A DNA stretch of 64,000 nt from Shinella daejeonensis (GCF_024281235.1 NZ_JAHWXY010000001.1:124001-188000), one strand, 5' to 3'. Numbered from the stretch's first letter, positions 55,897 to 64,000 are shown. The notes: generated by a model from the letters alone, not told the origin. Translations and numbers: made by a program.

Positions 55897-56217
55897 GATT
55901 TCCCTATTTGACGAATTCCTTGCAGAGCACGCGGCGTCTGCATGGGCGCCTTAATAATGAACACTGGGTAAAACCTCAACCTTCAAAGATGGCGAAAACG
56001 TGGCAAGGTCTGCATAGGAGGGTTGCGCCCAGCACATGGCGGCCCCCGTTCAATGGCGGTTTGCGGCGAAAACCGTTTCCACGGCGGGCCGGCTTTCCGC
56101 CCCGCTTTCGCCGCAAGTCTGAACGAGGGTGCGCAGGCTTCCGGCCGCAACCGAAGTCTCCGGCCCGGATCCTCACTGACGGCTTGCAAATCGCCGAATC
56201 CATGGCACAAACCTTTC
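55897..56217. other. Intergenic leader region before the DUF599 gene
   Basis: In 321 bp there is no supported gene. It contains the promoter area of the small peptide and, at 56061-56116, a stem of 11 bp (TTGCGGCGAAA/TTTCGCCGCAA) with an inner GC-rich hairpin. Nothing else was recognised. Confidence 0.5.
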
Positions 56218-56907
56218 ATGATCAATGCCGATTTCATCGCCCTTGCCGTCTTCGCCTTCCTGTGGATCGGCTATTCCTGGCTCACCGACCGGGCCCGGCT
56301 GTTCGACCGGGTCAGCCTGTCGCGGGCAATGACCGCGCAGCGCGCGATATGGATCCGCACCGCCATGCATCGCGACCTGCGGATGATCGATACGCAAATC
56401 ATGTCCGGACTGCAAAACGGGACGGCCTTCTTCGCCTCCACCTCGATGTTCGCGCTCGGAAGCTGTTTTGCGCTGCTCGGGGCGACGGATCAGGTCTTCG
56501 CGCTCTTCGATCACCTGCCTCAGTTGTTCCAGGCAAGCCGCGCGAGCTTCGAACTGAAGGTCGGCGGCCTTGCCTGCATCTTCGGCTATGCCTTTTTCAA
56601 GTTCGGCTGGTCCTATCGGCTGTTCAACTATTGCACGATCCTGCTCGGCGCCATTCCCATGAACAGCGAGATCGAAAAGGACCCAGCCGCAGCGGAGCTT
56701 GCCGCCGACAAGGTCATCCACATGAATGTCCTTGCCGCCAAGCATTTCAACAAGGGGCTGCGGGCGATCTTCCTGTCCATCGGTTATCTCGGCTGGTTCG
56801 TCAGTCCCTATCTCTTCATGGCGACCAGCGTGGCGATCATCGTCGTCCTCATCCGGCGGCAGTTCTATTCCGAAGCGCGGCTCGCCATCCTGCACGGGAT
56901 GGAGTGA
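56218..56907 (+). CDS. DUF599 family membrane protein
   Basis: The 229-residue protein has four transmembrane segments, about residues 6-22, 68-90, 115-140 and 185-210. The sequence WIRTAMHRDLRMIDTQIMSGLQNG and AADKVIHMNVLAAKHFNKGLRA (as DTQIMSGLQNG and HMNVLAAKHFNKG) are typical of DUF599. It starts at ATG 56218-56220. The function is unknown; the HGSNAT-like gene follows 63 nt later. Confidence 0.85.
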   Translation: MINADFIALAVFAFLWIGYSWLTDRARLFDRVSLSRAMTAQRAIWIRTAMHRDLRMIDTQIMSGLQNGTAFFASTSMFALGSCFALLGATDQVFALFDHLPQLFQASRASFELKVGGLACIFGYAFFKFGWSYRLFNYCTILLGAIPMNSEIEKDPAAAELAADKVIHMNVLAAKHFNKGLRAIFLSIGYLGWFVSPYLFMATSVAIIVVLIRRQFYSEARLAILHGME

Positions 56908-56970
56908 CGCCGCCTTTCACTCACCCGCCCGGCGCAAGCCCGGCGTGACATATTCTTGCGGAACCAGACC

Positions 56971-58008
56971 ATGCGGCGACCCCGAACCATGACCCCGACG
57001 GTGATAGACGGCTGCCCCGACGACGCCAGCGCTCCGGCGCGCCGGCCGCCGCGCATCCCGCTGATCGACTGGTTGCGCGGCTTCGCCCTCGTCGCGATGG
57101 CCGTCTATCATTTCACCTGGGATCTCGGTTACTTCGGCTATATCGATCCTTCGACGGCGACCACCGGCGGATGGCGCTTCTTCGCGCGGATGATCGCCAG
57201 CAGTTTCCTCTTTCTCGCCGGTTTCAGCCTCGTGCTGGCGCACGCCCGCGGCCTGCGGCCGAAGCCGTTCATGATCCGGCTTGTCCGTATCCTCGCAGCG
57301 GCCCTCGTCATCACCGCTGGCACCTGGTTCGCCTTTCCCGATACGTTCATCTTCTTCGGCATCTTGCATGCGATCGCGGCGGCAAGTGTGATCGGACTTA
57401 TCTTCCTGCGCCTGCCGGTCGCCGCCATCCTTGTCGCCGCCGTCGCCGTCACCGCCGCGCCGCTTTATCTGCGCGCACCGGTTTTCGATCACCCCGCCCT
57501 CTGGTGGGTCGGTCTTTCGCTACAGATCCCGCGTTCCAATGACTATGTCCCGCTCCTGCCCTGGCTTGCGCCCTTTCTCGCCGGCATGGCCGCCTGCCGG
57601 TTGCTGCTTGCGGGAAAACTGGCGGAACGGCTGGCGGCAATCGGAACAGGCGTGCATTCCCGGTGGATAACCCTGTTGGAAAAGGCCGGCCGCCACAGTC
57701 TCGCCATCTACCTTGTCCATCAGCCGGTCCTGATTGCGCTTCTCTATGGCATCTCGCTGGTTGCGCCGGCGCCTGCGGTCGACCTGGCCGCGGCCTACCG
57801 GTCCAGCTGCATCGACGCCTGCGAGGTCGAGCGGGAGGAAACGTTCTGCCGGTCTTTCTGCCCCTGCACCCTGGAGCGGCTGATAGAGCAGAACCTTTTC
57901 AGCGATCTCATGCGCAACGCCATCGACGTGGCGCAGGATGACCGCATCGCGGAAATCTCGTCGCAATGCACGATGGCGACCGAATCCGGGAGCGCCGCAA
58001 AGGAGTAG
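56971..58008 (+). CDS. HGSNAT-like (DUF1624) membrane protein with Cys-rich tail
   Basis: The 345-residue protein has seven to eight transmembrane helices. The N-terminal IPLIDWLRGFALVAMAVYHFTWDL matches the heparan-alpha-glucosaminide N-acetyltransferase catalytic family (His in YHFTWD). After residue about 270 comes a soluble tail with cysteines CxxxC-x8-CxxxCxC (SSCIDACEVEREETFCRSF) and a later Cys in SSQC. The acyl acceptor is unknown. The start is ATG 56971-56973; a TTG upstream is in frame. The ICMT-like gene follows 4 nt later, so both are one transcript. Confidence 0.82.
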   Translation: MRRPRTMTPTVIDGCPDDASAPARRPPRIPLIDWLRGFALVAMAVYHFTWDLGYFGYIDPSTATTGGWRFFARMIASSFLFLAGFSLVLAHARGLRPKPFMIRLVRILAAALVITAGTWFAFPDTFIFFGILHAIAAASVIGLIFLRLPVAAILVAAVAVTAAPLYLRAPVFDHPALWWVGLSLQIPRSNDYVPLLPWLAPFLAGMAACRLLLAGKLAERLAAIGTGVHSRWITLLEKAGRHSLAIYLVHQPVLIALLYGISLVAPAPAVDLAAAYRSSCIDACEVEREETFCRSFCPCTLERLIEQNLFSDLMRNAIDVAQDDRIAEISSQCTMATESGSAAKE

Positions 58009-58012
58009 GACC

Positions 58013-58486
58013 GTGAATGCCTATCGCATGAAGCCGCTTGCCTTTCCCTGGCCGCCGTTCATCTATGCGCTGGCGGTCGCCGCCGCGTTCCTGCTCGACG
58101 CCTGGCTTCCGCTTTCGGTTGCCGCAACCGATGTCTGGCTGGCGCGGGCCGCAGGATGCGCGCTGATCGCCATGGCGCTGACGCTCGACATATGGGCCAT
58201 GCGCACGCTGCTCGATTGCCGCACCACCATCCTGCCGAACCGGGGGTCCTCCCACCTCGTGACGACAGGCCCCTACCGCTTCACCCGCAATCCCATCTAT
58301 CTCGGCTATACGCTGACGACCGCCGGCCTCGGCCTCATCATGCTCAATCCCTGGTGCCTGATCACCGCGATGATCGCCGCCGGCGTTACCCATCTGGTCG
58401 CCATCCGCCGCGAGGAGATGCATCTGCTCTCCCGTTTCGGCATCGATTTCGAACGGTACTGCATCCGCACGGCGCGCTGGATCTGA
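58013..58486 (+). CDS. Isoprenylcysteine methyltransferase-like (ICMT/PEMT) membrane protein
   Basis: The 157-residue protein starts with GTG 58013-58015 behind a perfect AAGGAG. It has four membrane segments and the ICMT family motif VTTGPYRFTRNPIYLGYTL plus EEMHLLSRFGIDFERYC near the C-terminus, which bind S-adenosylmethionine. It should methylate a lipid or small molecule in the inner membrane. It is coupled to the HGSNAT-like gene. Confidence 0.88.
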   Translation: MNAYRMKPLAFPWPPFIYALAVAAAFLLDAWLPLSVAATDVWLARAAGCALIAMALTLDIWAMRTLLDCRTTILPNRGSSHLVTTGPYRFTRNPIYLGYTLTTAGLGLIMLNPWCLITAMIAAGVTHLVAIRREEMHLLSRFGIDFERYCIRTARWI

Positions 58487-58516
58487 AGAACCCGACGGTT
58501 TCCCGGCATCAGGTCA

Positions 58517-58903
58517 TCAGGTACTGACGCCGATTTCGGCGAGCCGCGTCAGACAGGCTTCCTCGACATTGTCGAGTTCGGCCAGCGTTTCCTCGATATC
58601 GCGCCGTTTCTGCCGCAACTCATCGCGCTTCTCGTTCACTTTCTTCATCAGAAGTTCGAGCTGCCCCACCTCGCCCGGCGGATCCTTGTAGACCTGAATG
58701 ATCTCGCGGATCTCCGCGATGGTGAAGCCGATGCGCCGGCCGCGCAGGATCTCCTGAATGAGGCGACGGTCGGCGGGGCGGAACAGCCGCGTGCGGCCCC
58801 GTCGCTCGGGAAAGAGCAATCCCTCGTCCTCATAGAAGCGTAAAGTCCGGGTGGAAATTCCGAATTCGCGCGTCAGCTCGGTGATGGTATAATATTTGTC
58901 CAC
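58517..58903 (-). CDS. MerR-family transcriptional regulator
   Basis: The 128-residue regulator has a MerR-type winged HTH (TITELTREFGISTRTLRFYEDEGLL, as ISTRTLRFYEDEGLL) and an antiparallel dimer helix (residues about 82-115). No Cys pair or effector domain is seen; the single Cys is near the C-terminus. The start is GTG 58901-58903. It has a palindrome in its promoter spacer and may regulate itself. Similar rhizobial proteins are near acyl-CoA genes; none are here. Confidence 0.9.
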   Translation of the reverse strand: MDKYYTITELTREFGISTRTLRFYEDEGLLFPERRGRTRLFRPADRRLIQEILRGRRIGFTIAEIREIIQVYKDPPGEVGQLELLMKKVNEKRDELRQKRRDIEETLAELDNVEEACLTRLAEIGVST

Positions 58904-58932
58904 GCCGCAACGGCCTCTTCTGGTGGCCGGCC

Positions 58933-58961
58933 ATTGTATTGACTTTTACGTGCAAGTCAAT
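58933..58961 (-). promoter_or_regulatory. merR promoter with overlapping palindromic operator
   Basis: On the minus strand TTGACT and TACAAT are separated by 16 bp. ATTGACTT (58938-58945) and AAGTCAAT (58954-58961) form an 8-bp inverted repeat around a central ACGT that fills the spacer, exactly as in MerR-type operators. The predicted leader to the GTG is about 23 nt. Confidence 0.5.
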
Positions 58962-58965
58962 TTTG

Positions 58966-60396
58966 TCACCGTATGACGAACCACCATGTGGCGATCCCGA
59001 GAAAGGCGAAGAAGCCGACGATATCGGTGACGGCCGTGACGAAAACCGCCGAGGAAACGGCCGGGTCGGCGCCCGCGCGGTCCAGAAACAGGGGGATGGC
59101 GATCCCGGCAAGGGCCGCCGCCGTCATGTTGATCAACATCGCCGCCGCTATGACGAAGCCGATATCGGGACTTTGGAACCAGAACCCGGCGACGACGCCG
59201 ATCACCATCCCGAAAGCGACCCCGTGCAGAATCCCGACACCCGCTTCGCGCCGCACCACCCGCCAGGCGTTGTGAATATCGAGGTTGCGCGTGGCGAGCG
59301 CGCGCACCGTCACGGTCATCGTCTGGGACCCGGCGTTGCCGCCCATGCCCGCCACGATCGGCATCAGCACCGCAAGCGCGACGATTTCCTCGATGGTCGC
59401 CTCGAACAGCGAGATCACCGAGGCCGCGATGAAAGCCGTCAGCAGGTTGACGAGCAGCCAGGGCGCCCTTGAGCGCACGGTGTCCAGCGTCGTATCCGAC
59501 AGTTCTTCGTCGCCCACGCCGCCAAGACGCAACAGGTCCTCCTCCGCCTCCTCCTGAATGACGTCGACCACATCGTCGATGGTGAGCACGCCGACGAGCC
59601 TATCGTTCTCATCCACGACGGCCGCCGACAGCAGGTCGTATTGCTCGAAAAGCTGGGCGGCTTCCTCCTGATCCATCTCCGCGGGGATGGGATGGTTGGT
59701 CTCCCGCATGATCGCCTCGATCCGCGTGCCCCGCGGCGCGCGGAGAAGACGGTCGAGATCGACCGCCCCCAGCAACCGGAAGGTCGGGTCGATGACGAAG
59801 ATCTGTGTGAAGCTTTCGGGAAGATCCCGGTCCTCGCGCATGTAGTCGATCGTCTGGCCGACGGTCCAGAATGGCGGAACGGCGACGAACTCCGTCTGCA
59901 TGCGCCGCCCGGCCGTGCTTTCCGGATAATCGAGCGACCGGCGCAGACGGACGCGTTCGGTAAACGACAGCTTGGAAAGAATCTCTTCCTGATCCGCCTG
60001 GTCGAGATCTTCCAGGATGTAGACCGCGTCGTCCGAATCCATTTCCCCGATGGCAGCGGCGATCTGGTCGCTCGGCAGATGCTCGACGATGTCGAGACGG
60101 ATCGCCTCATCGACCTCCGTGAGCGCGGCAAGGTCGAAGTCGCTGCCGAGCAGGGAGACGAGTTTTCGCCGCTGCTCGGGCTGGATCGCCTCCAGCAGGT
60201 CGCCCATTTCCGATTCGTGCAGCCTTGCCACATGCCGGCGCAGGAAAAGCAGATCGCTATCGGCGATCGCCGCCCCGACATACATGAGGAAGTCGGAGCG
60301 GATGGAGCCATCCTCGGCATAGATATCCTCGCCGCTGAAAGCGTCGCGAAGGGTCGCGGCCGGCTCCCTGCGGTCGTCTTCGCCGGTGTTTTCCAT
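58966..60396 (-). CDS. mgtE: Magnesium transporter MgtE
   Basis: The 476-residue protein has the cytosolic N-domain (about 30-150), two CBS domains (about 160-280), and five membrane helices (about 310-476), with the family sequence MPIVAGMGGNAGSQTMTV and PLFLDRAGADPAVSS. It is a gated Mg2+ channel. The start is ATG 60394-60396 behind GGAGGAG. No M-box or other leader control is visible. Confidence 0.96.
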   Translation of the reverse strand: MENTGEDDRREPAATLRDAFSGEDIYAEDGSIRSDFLMYVGAAIADSDLLFLRRHVARLHESEMGDLLEAIQPEQRRKLVSLLGSDFDLAALTEVDEAIRLDIVEHLPSDQIAAAIGEMDSDDAVYILEDLDQADQEEILSKLSFTERVRLRRSLDYPESTAGRRMQTEFVAVPPFWTVGQTIDYMREDRDLPESFTQIFVIDPTFRLLGAVDLDRLLRAPRGTRIEAIMRETNHPIPAEMDQEEAAQLFEQYDLLSAAVVDENDRLVGVLTIDDVVDVIQEEAEEDLLRLGGVGDEELSDTTLDTVRSRAPWLLVNLLTAFIAASVISLFEATIEEIVALAVLMPIVAGMGGNAGSQTMTVTVRALATRNLDIHNAWRVVRREAGVGILHGVAFGMVIGVVAGFWFQSPDIGFVIAAAMLINMTAAALAGIAIPLFLDRAGADPAVSSAVFVTAVTDIVGFFAFLGIATWWFVIR

Positions 60397-60831
60397 CGGA
60401 CCGCTCCTCCGGGGAAGTCGTCACGGGCCGGTCAGGCAACCGCTCGCCGACGACGGGGACTGCATATGGGTCAAAGCCCCGCGGACACCCGCGACGGCCG
60501 TTTTCCTGCTAACGCAAAGCGTGTTTCCGGTCCACCGTTGATAAAGCGCAAAGCTCTCGGGAGCCGAAGTTTTGTGCCGCTGTCGCAAATCCGCGCGCAC
60601 CAGGAAGCGGCCCGTGGCTGCGAGAGCATTTCCAGCCGAAGCGTGATCGCTTCCGCGCCGGACAATGCGGGCAAACAACAAACCAGCGCAATTCCAGCAG
60701 AAGGGGATTCGGGTTTCGCGGGAAAGGAGCGACACTCTACCTATGAGTGCCCCTTGTTTTTAGAGTGCCGGTGAGATTGGATGCACGATCGAGGGAACGC
60801 CGGACGCCAATTCGAAAGAGAGCTATCGAGA
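60397..60831. other. Intergenic region between mgtE and the sulfotransferase-like gene
   Basis: In 435 bp I see repeat copy B (60622-60685) and a promoter area near 60720-60830, with the repeated word GAGTGCC, but no gene with good support. Confidence 0.5.
60622..60685 (+). repeat. Intergenic repeat family, copy B
   Basis: AGAGCATTTCCAGCCGAAGC... CCGGACAATGCGGGCAAAC matches copy A (54110-54190) in opposite orientation. The shared core is AGAGCATTTCCAGC and CCGGA-AATGCGG. Confidence 0.65.
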
Positions 60832-61545
60832 ATGCCAACCAATTTTGCTGTTTTCGCCTATCCGAGAACCGGATCGTATCACCTGGTCAGCCTGTTGAAC
60901 TCCGCTCGTGACGTGGTCTGTCACGGCGAGATCTTCAAAGGCGGCAAGGTCGAGCTCAACAAATGGCACAAGCGGCAATTTCCCGGCCTTTCTCCGGATC
61001 ATCGCGACCAGAACGGGAAAGAGTTCATCGAAAAACTCAGGAGCCTCAACCCACACAAGCACTTTGGCTTCAAGTTTTTCCTCGACCACGCGAAGCGCGC
61101 CGATCACCTGCATACCGTCATGAACAGCGATGCATGGAAAAAGATCGCCTTGGTTCGGGATCCGGTCGAGGTTTACGCGTCCCATATCCGCGCCAGAAAG
61201 ACGAGTATCTGGGGCGTGAAAGTCGACCGTGAAAAGCCGGACGACAGCCTATTGAACATGCAGGTCGATTTCACGCCGGAAAGCTGGGACGGGCACGTCA
61301 GACATTACGCATTGTTCCTGCAGAAAGTGGCCTCGCTGCGTAACGTCATCATTGCCCGATATGGTGAGTATGCGACCCCTGAAGGGCTTGCGCCGATCCT
61401 GGATTTCATCGGATCCCGCGCAGATCCGGAGACCCTTCAGGAAGGAAGGGTGAAGCAATTCACCCGGTCCACCCAGGAGGCGTTCTCCAACTGGGCCGAA
61501 TTCCAGGATTATCTCGCCCGCAAACCGGCCCCGGCCATTCCATGA
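60832..61545 (+). CDS. Sulfotransferase-like protein
   Basis: The 237-residue protein starts at ATG 60832-60834. The PAPS-binding loop is seen as FAYPRTGSYHLVSLLN and the 3'-phosphate loop as ALVRDPVEVYASHIRARKT. This fits bacterial sulfotransferases, such as those that sulfate Nod factors or surface sugars. Codon use is less GC3-rich than in neighbours (AGA, TTT, GTT codons) and no partner genes are near, so it may have been acquired. The acceptor is unknown. Confidence 0.75.
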   Translation: MPTNFAVFAYPRTGSYHLVSLLNSARDVVCHGEIFKGGKVELNKWHKRQFPGLSPDHRDQNGKEFIEKLRSLNPHKHFGFKFFLDHAKRADHLHTVMNSDAWKKIALVRDPVEVYASHIRARKTSIWGVKVDREKPDDSLLNMQVDFTPESWDGHVRHYALFLQKVASLRNVIIARYGEYATPEGLAPILDFIGSRADPETLQEGRVKQFTRSTQEAFSNWAEFQDYLARKPAPAIP

Positions 61546-61661
61546 CAAAGGCCGCTTCCCGGCGGCCACGCGACCATGACCATCTGGCCCGAACACGTCG
61601 GATGAAAGTCAATGCAGATAATTAGGAATTCATACTATACTGCTGAATTTCCAGCGAAATT

Positions 61662-61738
61662 TGGTGACCCCTGCAGGGCTCGAACCTGCGACATTCTGCT
61701 TAGAAGGCAGATGCTCTATCCAGCTGAGCTAAGGGGCC
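61662..61738 (-). tRNA. tRNA-Arg (anticodon TCT)
   Basis: A complete cloverleaf of 77 nt with encoded CCA: acceptor GGCCCCT/AGGGGTC, D-arm GCTC/GAGC, anticodon stem TCTGC/GCAGA with loop CTTCTAA, T-arm GCAGG-TTCGAGC-CCTGC. The anticodon TCT reads AGA/AGG arginine codons. Confidence 0.97.
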
Positions 61739-61749
61739 GGCCGGGAACC

Positions 61750-62055
61750 TCAGTGGGTCCAGGGCTGCATGCGGTTGAAACGAAAATTGTCCGGATAGGC
61801 CACGCGCTTGCGCGTTTCCTCATTGGGTTCGATGACGCGGTATTCGATGCCCTCGCGCTCGGCATAGGCGATGGCCTGCTCGCGGCTGTCGAAGGTCAGC
61901 TTCACCTGCTGATACATATCGCCCGAACTGGTGTAGCCCATGATCGGGTCGATCGTCCGCGGCTGGGCGGGATCGAATTCCAGCACCCACAGGCGGGTCT
62001 TGGCCTTGCCGGACTGCATGGCGGTCTTGGCGGGACGATAGATCTTCGCAGGCAT
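61750..62055 (-). CDS. NDUFS4-like NADH dehydrogenase accessory subunit (ETC complex I subunit)
   Basis: The 101-residue protein matches the ETC_C1_NDUFS4 family: MPAKIYRPAKTAMQSGKAK, WVLEFDPAQP, and the C-terminal RRVIEPNEETRKRVAYPDNF-like segment (AYPDNFRFNR). In alphaproteobacteria it is an accessory subunit of respiratory complex I, as in mitochondria. The start is ATG 62053-62055 behind CTGGAG. It lies 12 nt from the tRNA-Arg gene. Confidence 0.9.
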   Translation of the reverse strand: MPAKIYRPAKTAMQSGKAKTRLWVLEFDPAQPRTIDPIMGYTSSGDMYQQVKLTFDSREQAIAYAEREGIEYRVIEPNEETRKRVAYPDNFRFNRMQPWTH

Positions 62056-62372
62056 CGAAACGGCTCCAGAATTCTGACCAGGGACACATGCGCCGGCCCA
62101 GCCCGGCGACATGCCGCTTTGCAATTTCCCGATCGTCCCACGCATCGGGACGAACCGGTATCGCAGCGCTCGTTTTCCGGCGTCTATAGCCGTGAACCGG
62201 CGCTGGAGCAACGAGGAAATAACGGCATTCCTATTACCATTCATCTCCAGGCGCCATTCCCGATTAACGTGCGCGCCTCCACAACCCGGAGCGGGTTTTG
62301 CCCCTTGCGGAACACATATGGAACAGATACTGTATGTTCTGTATTTGTTTCCCGATTCCCGATGGAGCGGCC
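62056..62372. other. lexA/NDUFS4 divergent intergenic region
   Basis: The 317 bp hold the lexA promoter with its SOS box. A small AACCCG/CGGGTT hairpin with TTTTG at 62283-62300 lies just before the box. No other gene was seen. Confidence 0.5.
62310..62324 (+). promoter_or_regulatory. Alphaproteobacterial SOS box (GAAC-N7-GAAC) upstream of lexA
   Basis: GAACACATATGGAAC is an exact GAAC-N7-GAAC, the reverse of the GTTC-N7-GTTC LexA site of alphaproteobacteria, 48 bp ahead of the lexA ATG. A second, partial GTTC-TGTATTT-GTTT follows at 62336-62350. Confidence 0.8.
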
Positions 62373-63086
62373 ATGCTGACGCGCAAGCAACAGGAACTTC
62401 TTTTGTTCATCCACGAGAGGATGAAGGAAAGCGGCATTCCGCCGTCCTTCGAGGAGATGAAGGAGGCGCTGGATCTTGCGTCCAAATCCGGCATTCACCG
62501 GCTGATCACCGCGCTGGAGGAACGCGGCTTCATTCGCCGTCTGCCGAACCGGGCGCGGGCACTGGAGATCATCAAACTGCCGGAGGCCTATGCGGCGGAA
62601 AAACCGCCGCGCCGGGGCTTTTCCCCGGCCGTCATCGAGGGAAGTCGCGACAAGGCGCCCGTTTCGGGATTGAAGCCCCGTCCGGTGGAGGAATTGTCGG
62701 CATCCGTTTCCGTTCCGGTGATGGGCCGTATCGCCGCCGGCGTTCCGATCTCGGCGATCCAGAACAATACGCACGACATCACCGTGCCGTCCGAGATGAT
62801 CGGCGGCGGCGAACATTACGCGCTGGAAGTGAAGGGCGATTCGATGATCGAGGCCGGGATCCTGGACGGCGATACGGTGATCATCCGCAACGCCAATACC
62901 GCCAGCCCGGGCGAAATCGTCGTGGCGCTGGTCGACGACGAGGAGGCGACGCTCAAGCGGTTCCGCCGCAAGGGCGCTTCCATCGCGCTGGAGGCGGCGA
63001 ACCCGGCCTATGAAACACGGATATTCGGCCCCGAGCGCGTGAAAATCCAGGGCAGGCTTGTCGGCCTCATCCGCCGCTATCACTGA
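62373..63086 (+). CDS. lexA: LexA repressor
   Basis: The 237-residue SOS repressor has the N-terminal winged HTH ([23 protein letters not shown], as [14 protein letters not shown]), a longer linker than in E. coli, and the S24 autoprotease domain: cleavage site Ala122-Gly123 (GRIAAGVP), Ser157 (KGDSMIEAG) and Lys195 (ATLKRF). I start at ATG 62373-62375. An SOS box upstream means autoregulation. It ends 7 nt inside the convergent comEC end. Confidence 0.97.
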   Translation: MLTRKQQELLLFIHERMKESGIPPSFEEMKEALDLASKSGIHRLITALEERGFIRRLPNRARALEIIKLPEAYAAEKPPRRGFSPAVIEGSRDKAPVSGLKPRPVEELSASVSVPVMGRIAAGVPISAIQNNTHDITVPSEMIGGGEHYALEVKGDSMIEAGILDGDTVIIRNANTASPGEIVVALVDDEEATLKRFRRKGASIALEAANPAYETRIFGPERVKIQGRLVGLIRRYH

Positions 63087-64000
63087 TCGGCGGCGGTATC
63101 GGGCAGGAAACTGTCGCTACGCCAGTCATAGGCCCGATGGCGAGACCAGGCGCGATCGAGGACAAGGAAGGACGGGCGGACCACGGCGCTGGAAAAAGCG
63201 CTCTTTCGCCCTTGTTGTGGACCGCTGTCCAACCGCCCTTCTTCGGTCGAATAGATTTCCAGGGCTCCGGTCTTTCGCAGGTGCCTGGCCGTCACAAGCG
63301 TTGCGCCGGAACGGCAGGCCTCGATCCGCAAAGGCAGGGAAATGACGACGAGATCCGCACCGTCGCAGGCGGTCCCGAGGAAGGCCGGCTCATCGAGGGT
63401 CACGACACGCCAGCCGCTCGGGGAGACGCCTGCGCAAAAGGCGCGCCTTTCGCAGACGAACCGGTTCTCGCGGCGGGCCTTATCCAGGGCTGCGACGAGG
63501 GCCGCGGCGGCCTTCTCGCGATCCGCCTTGCGGCGGGGATAACGGGTGTCCGGCGTCGCAGAGGGAGTGTCCTGCGGCAGCAGCAATCCGGCGGTCTTTC
63601 GCATGGCGGGCGTATCCATCTCGCCGAGGCCCAGCGCACGCCGCCACTGGGCATAGATGAAATCGGGCGGTTTCGTCCGGTTGATCAGGGTCGGGCCGTC
63701 CCTCAGCATCGCGACGAGGCGGCCGTCCTCCGATACCAGCAGCTCTGGTCGTTTTCCCGCCCCTCCGGCAAGGCCCGCCAGAGCCCCCACCAGAACCATG
63801 GCAAGACCCGTGAGACGCAGGCGCGTGCGCAAGATGCAGGCAAGCCCGCCCCCGAGCGCGACCAGCAGGAAAACCGATGGCGCAATCCGCCCGGTGACGA
63901 TCTCGCCTTCCCAGCCGGCAACCCACTTCGCCAGCAGCACCATGCAGTCGATACCTTTTCCCATGATCGCGAAAGGCAAGGCGTCGAGGCCGAAAGGCAT
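63080..64000 (-). CDS. comEC: ComEC/Rec2-family protein, C-terminal part (5' end outside window)
   Basis: The frame runs off the window at 64000; 306 residues are visible. The N-terminal visible part has membrane helices (about residues 40-85) and the rest is the C-terminal soluble MBL-like domain of alphaproteobacterial ComEC ([14 protein letters not shown] [29 protein letters not shown]). ComEC forms the DNA uptake channel. The lexA-comEC neighbourhood is usual in Rhizobiales. The convergent overlap with lexA is 7 nt. Confidence 0.82.
   Translation of the reverse strand: MPFGLDALPFAIMGKGIDCMVLLAKWVAGWEGEIVTGRIAPSVFLLVALGGGLACILRTRLRLTGLAMVLVGALAGLAGGAGKRPELLVSEDGRLVAMLRDGPTLINRTKPPDFIYAQWRRALGLGEMDTPAMRKTAGLLLPQDTPSATPDTRYPRRKADREKAAAALVAALDKARRENRFVCERRAFCAGVSPSGWRVVTLDEPAFLGTACDGADLVVISLPLRIEACRSGATLVTARHLRKTGALEIYSTEEGRLDSGPQQGRKSAFSSAVVRPSFLVLDRAWSRHRAYDWRSDSFLPDTAADQ

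Noticed and set aside
61662-61738. A genomic island integrated at tRNA-Arg
   Set aside because: No integrase, no direct repeat of the tRNA end, and the neighbouring genes (NDUFS4-like, lexA) are core genes. Only the sulfotransferase-like gene looks foreign.

Overview
The window reads as ordinary chromosome of a GC-rich alphaproteobacterium of the order Hyphomicrobiales, most likely family Rhizobiaceae. The grounds are the gene order dusB(nifR3)-ntrB-ntrC-ntrY-ntrX-trkA, eno-ftsB-pdhA-pdhB-pdhC-SGNH hydrolase-lpdA-lipA-ratA, lexA beside comEC, fused ispDF, a lipoylated E1-beta, an alphaproteobacterial GAAC-N7-GAAC SOS box, and DUF1344/DUF1489/NDUFS4-like proteins. Species cannot be fixed from the sequence alone. 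There is no prophage, insertion sequence, transposase or CRISPR array. About 60 protein genes and one tRNA are supported, several with GTG or TTG starts.

Layout. 0-3.5 kb: end of one cyclophilin, ppiB, a small DMT permease, then queA-tgt (queuosine). 3.5-5.6 kb: two near-identical DUF1344 genes around a DUF4864 gene, then a GFA-family gene. 5.8-12 kb: purC, facing a leftward metG-tatD-MBL group and tmk-holB. 11.9-15.4 kb: a DacF-like protein with altered catalytic motifs, an RlpA-like lipoprotein, a small conserved-looking protein and a tyrosine phosphatase. 15.5-24.4 kb: the nitrogen two-component locus plus trkA. 24.6-26.7 kb: ispDF-pncC against ratA. 26.9-37.7 kb: the lipA/lpdA/SGNH/pdhCBA operon, ftsB, eno, kdsA and a VOC protein. 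38.1-40.7 kb: an M10 serralysin-type RTX protease, a 55-residue ORF and hspQ. 40.7-46.4 kb: thrS, yidD, an IscU/SufU-like protein, folE with a structured leader, hisI and a patatin.

46.5-55.6 kb: CBS protein, rhomboid, then a rightward series of PAS_5, double PilZ, bacterial transglutaminase-like cysteine peptidase, membrane-anchored unknown and a DD-carboxypeptidase with SPOR domain; DUF1489 and L-serine dehydratase follow. 55.8-64 kb: a 33-residue membrane peptide, DUF599, an HGSNAT-like membrane protein with a Cys-rich tail, an ICMT-like methyltransferase, a MerR regulator with a palindromic promoter, mgtE, a sulfotransferase-like gene of unusual codon use, tRNA-Arg(TCT), an NDUFS4-like subunit, lexA and the C-terminal part of comEC.

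I see no wholly new multi-gene system. The points most worth a second look are a Tgt that has lost three of four zinc ligands, a DacF-like enzyme with two of three catalytic motifs altered beside an intact paralogue, a SufU-like protein without its third cysteine, a possible THF-II (folE) riboswitch, the c-di-GMP/cell-envelope gene series at 48-53 kb, a 33-residue membrane peptide gene, and several intergenic repeat elements.
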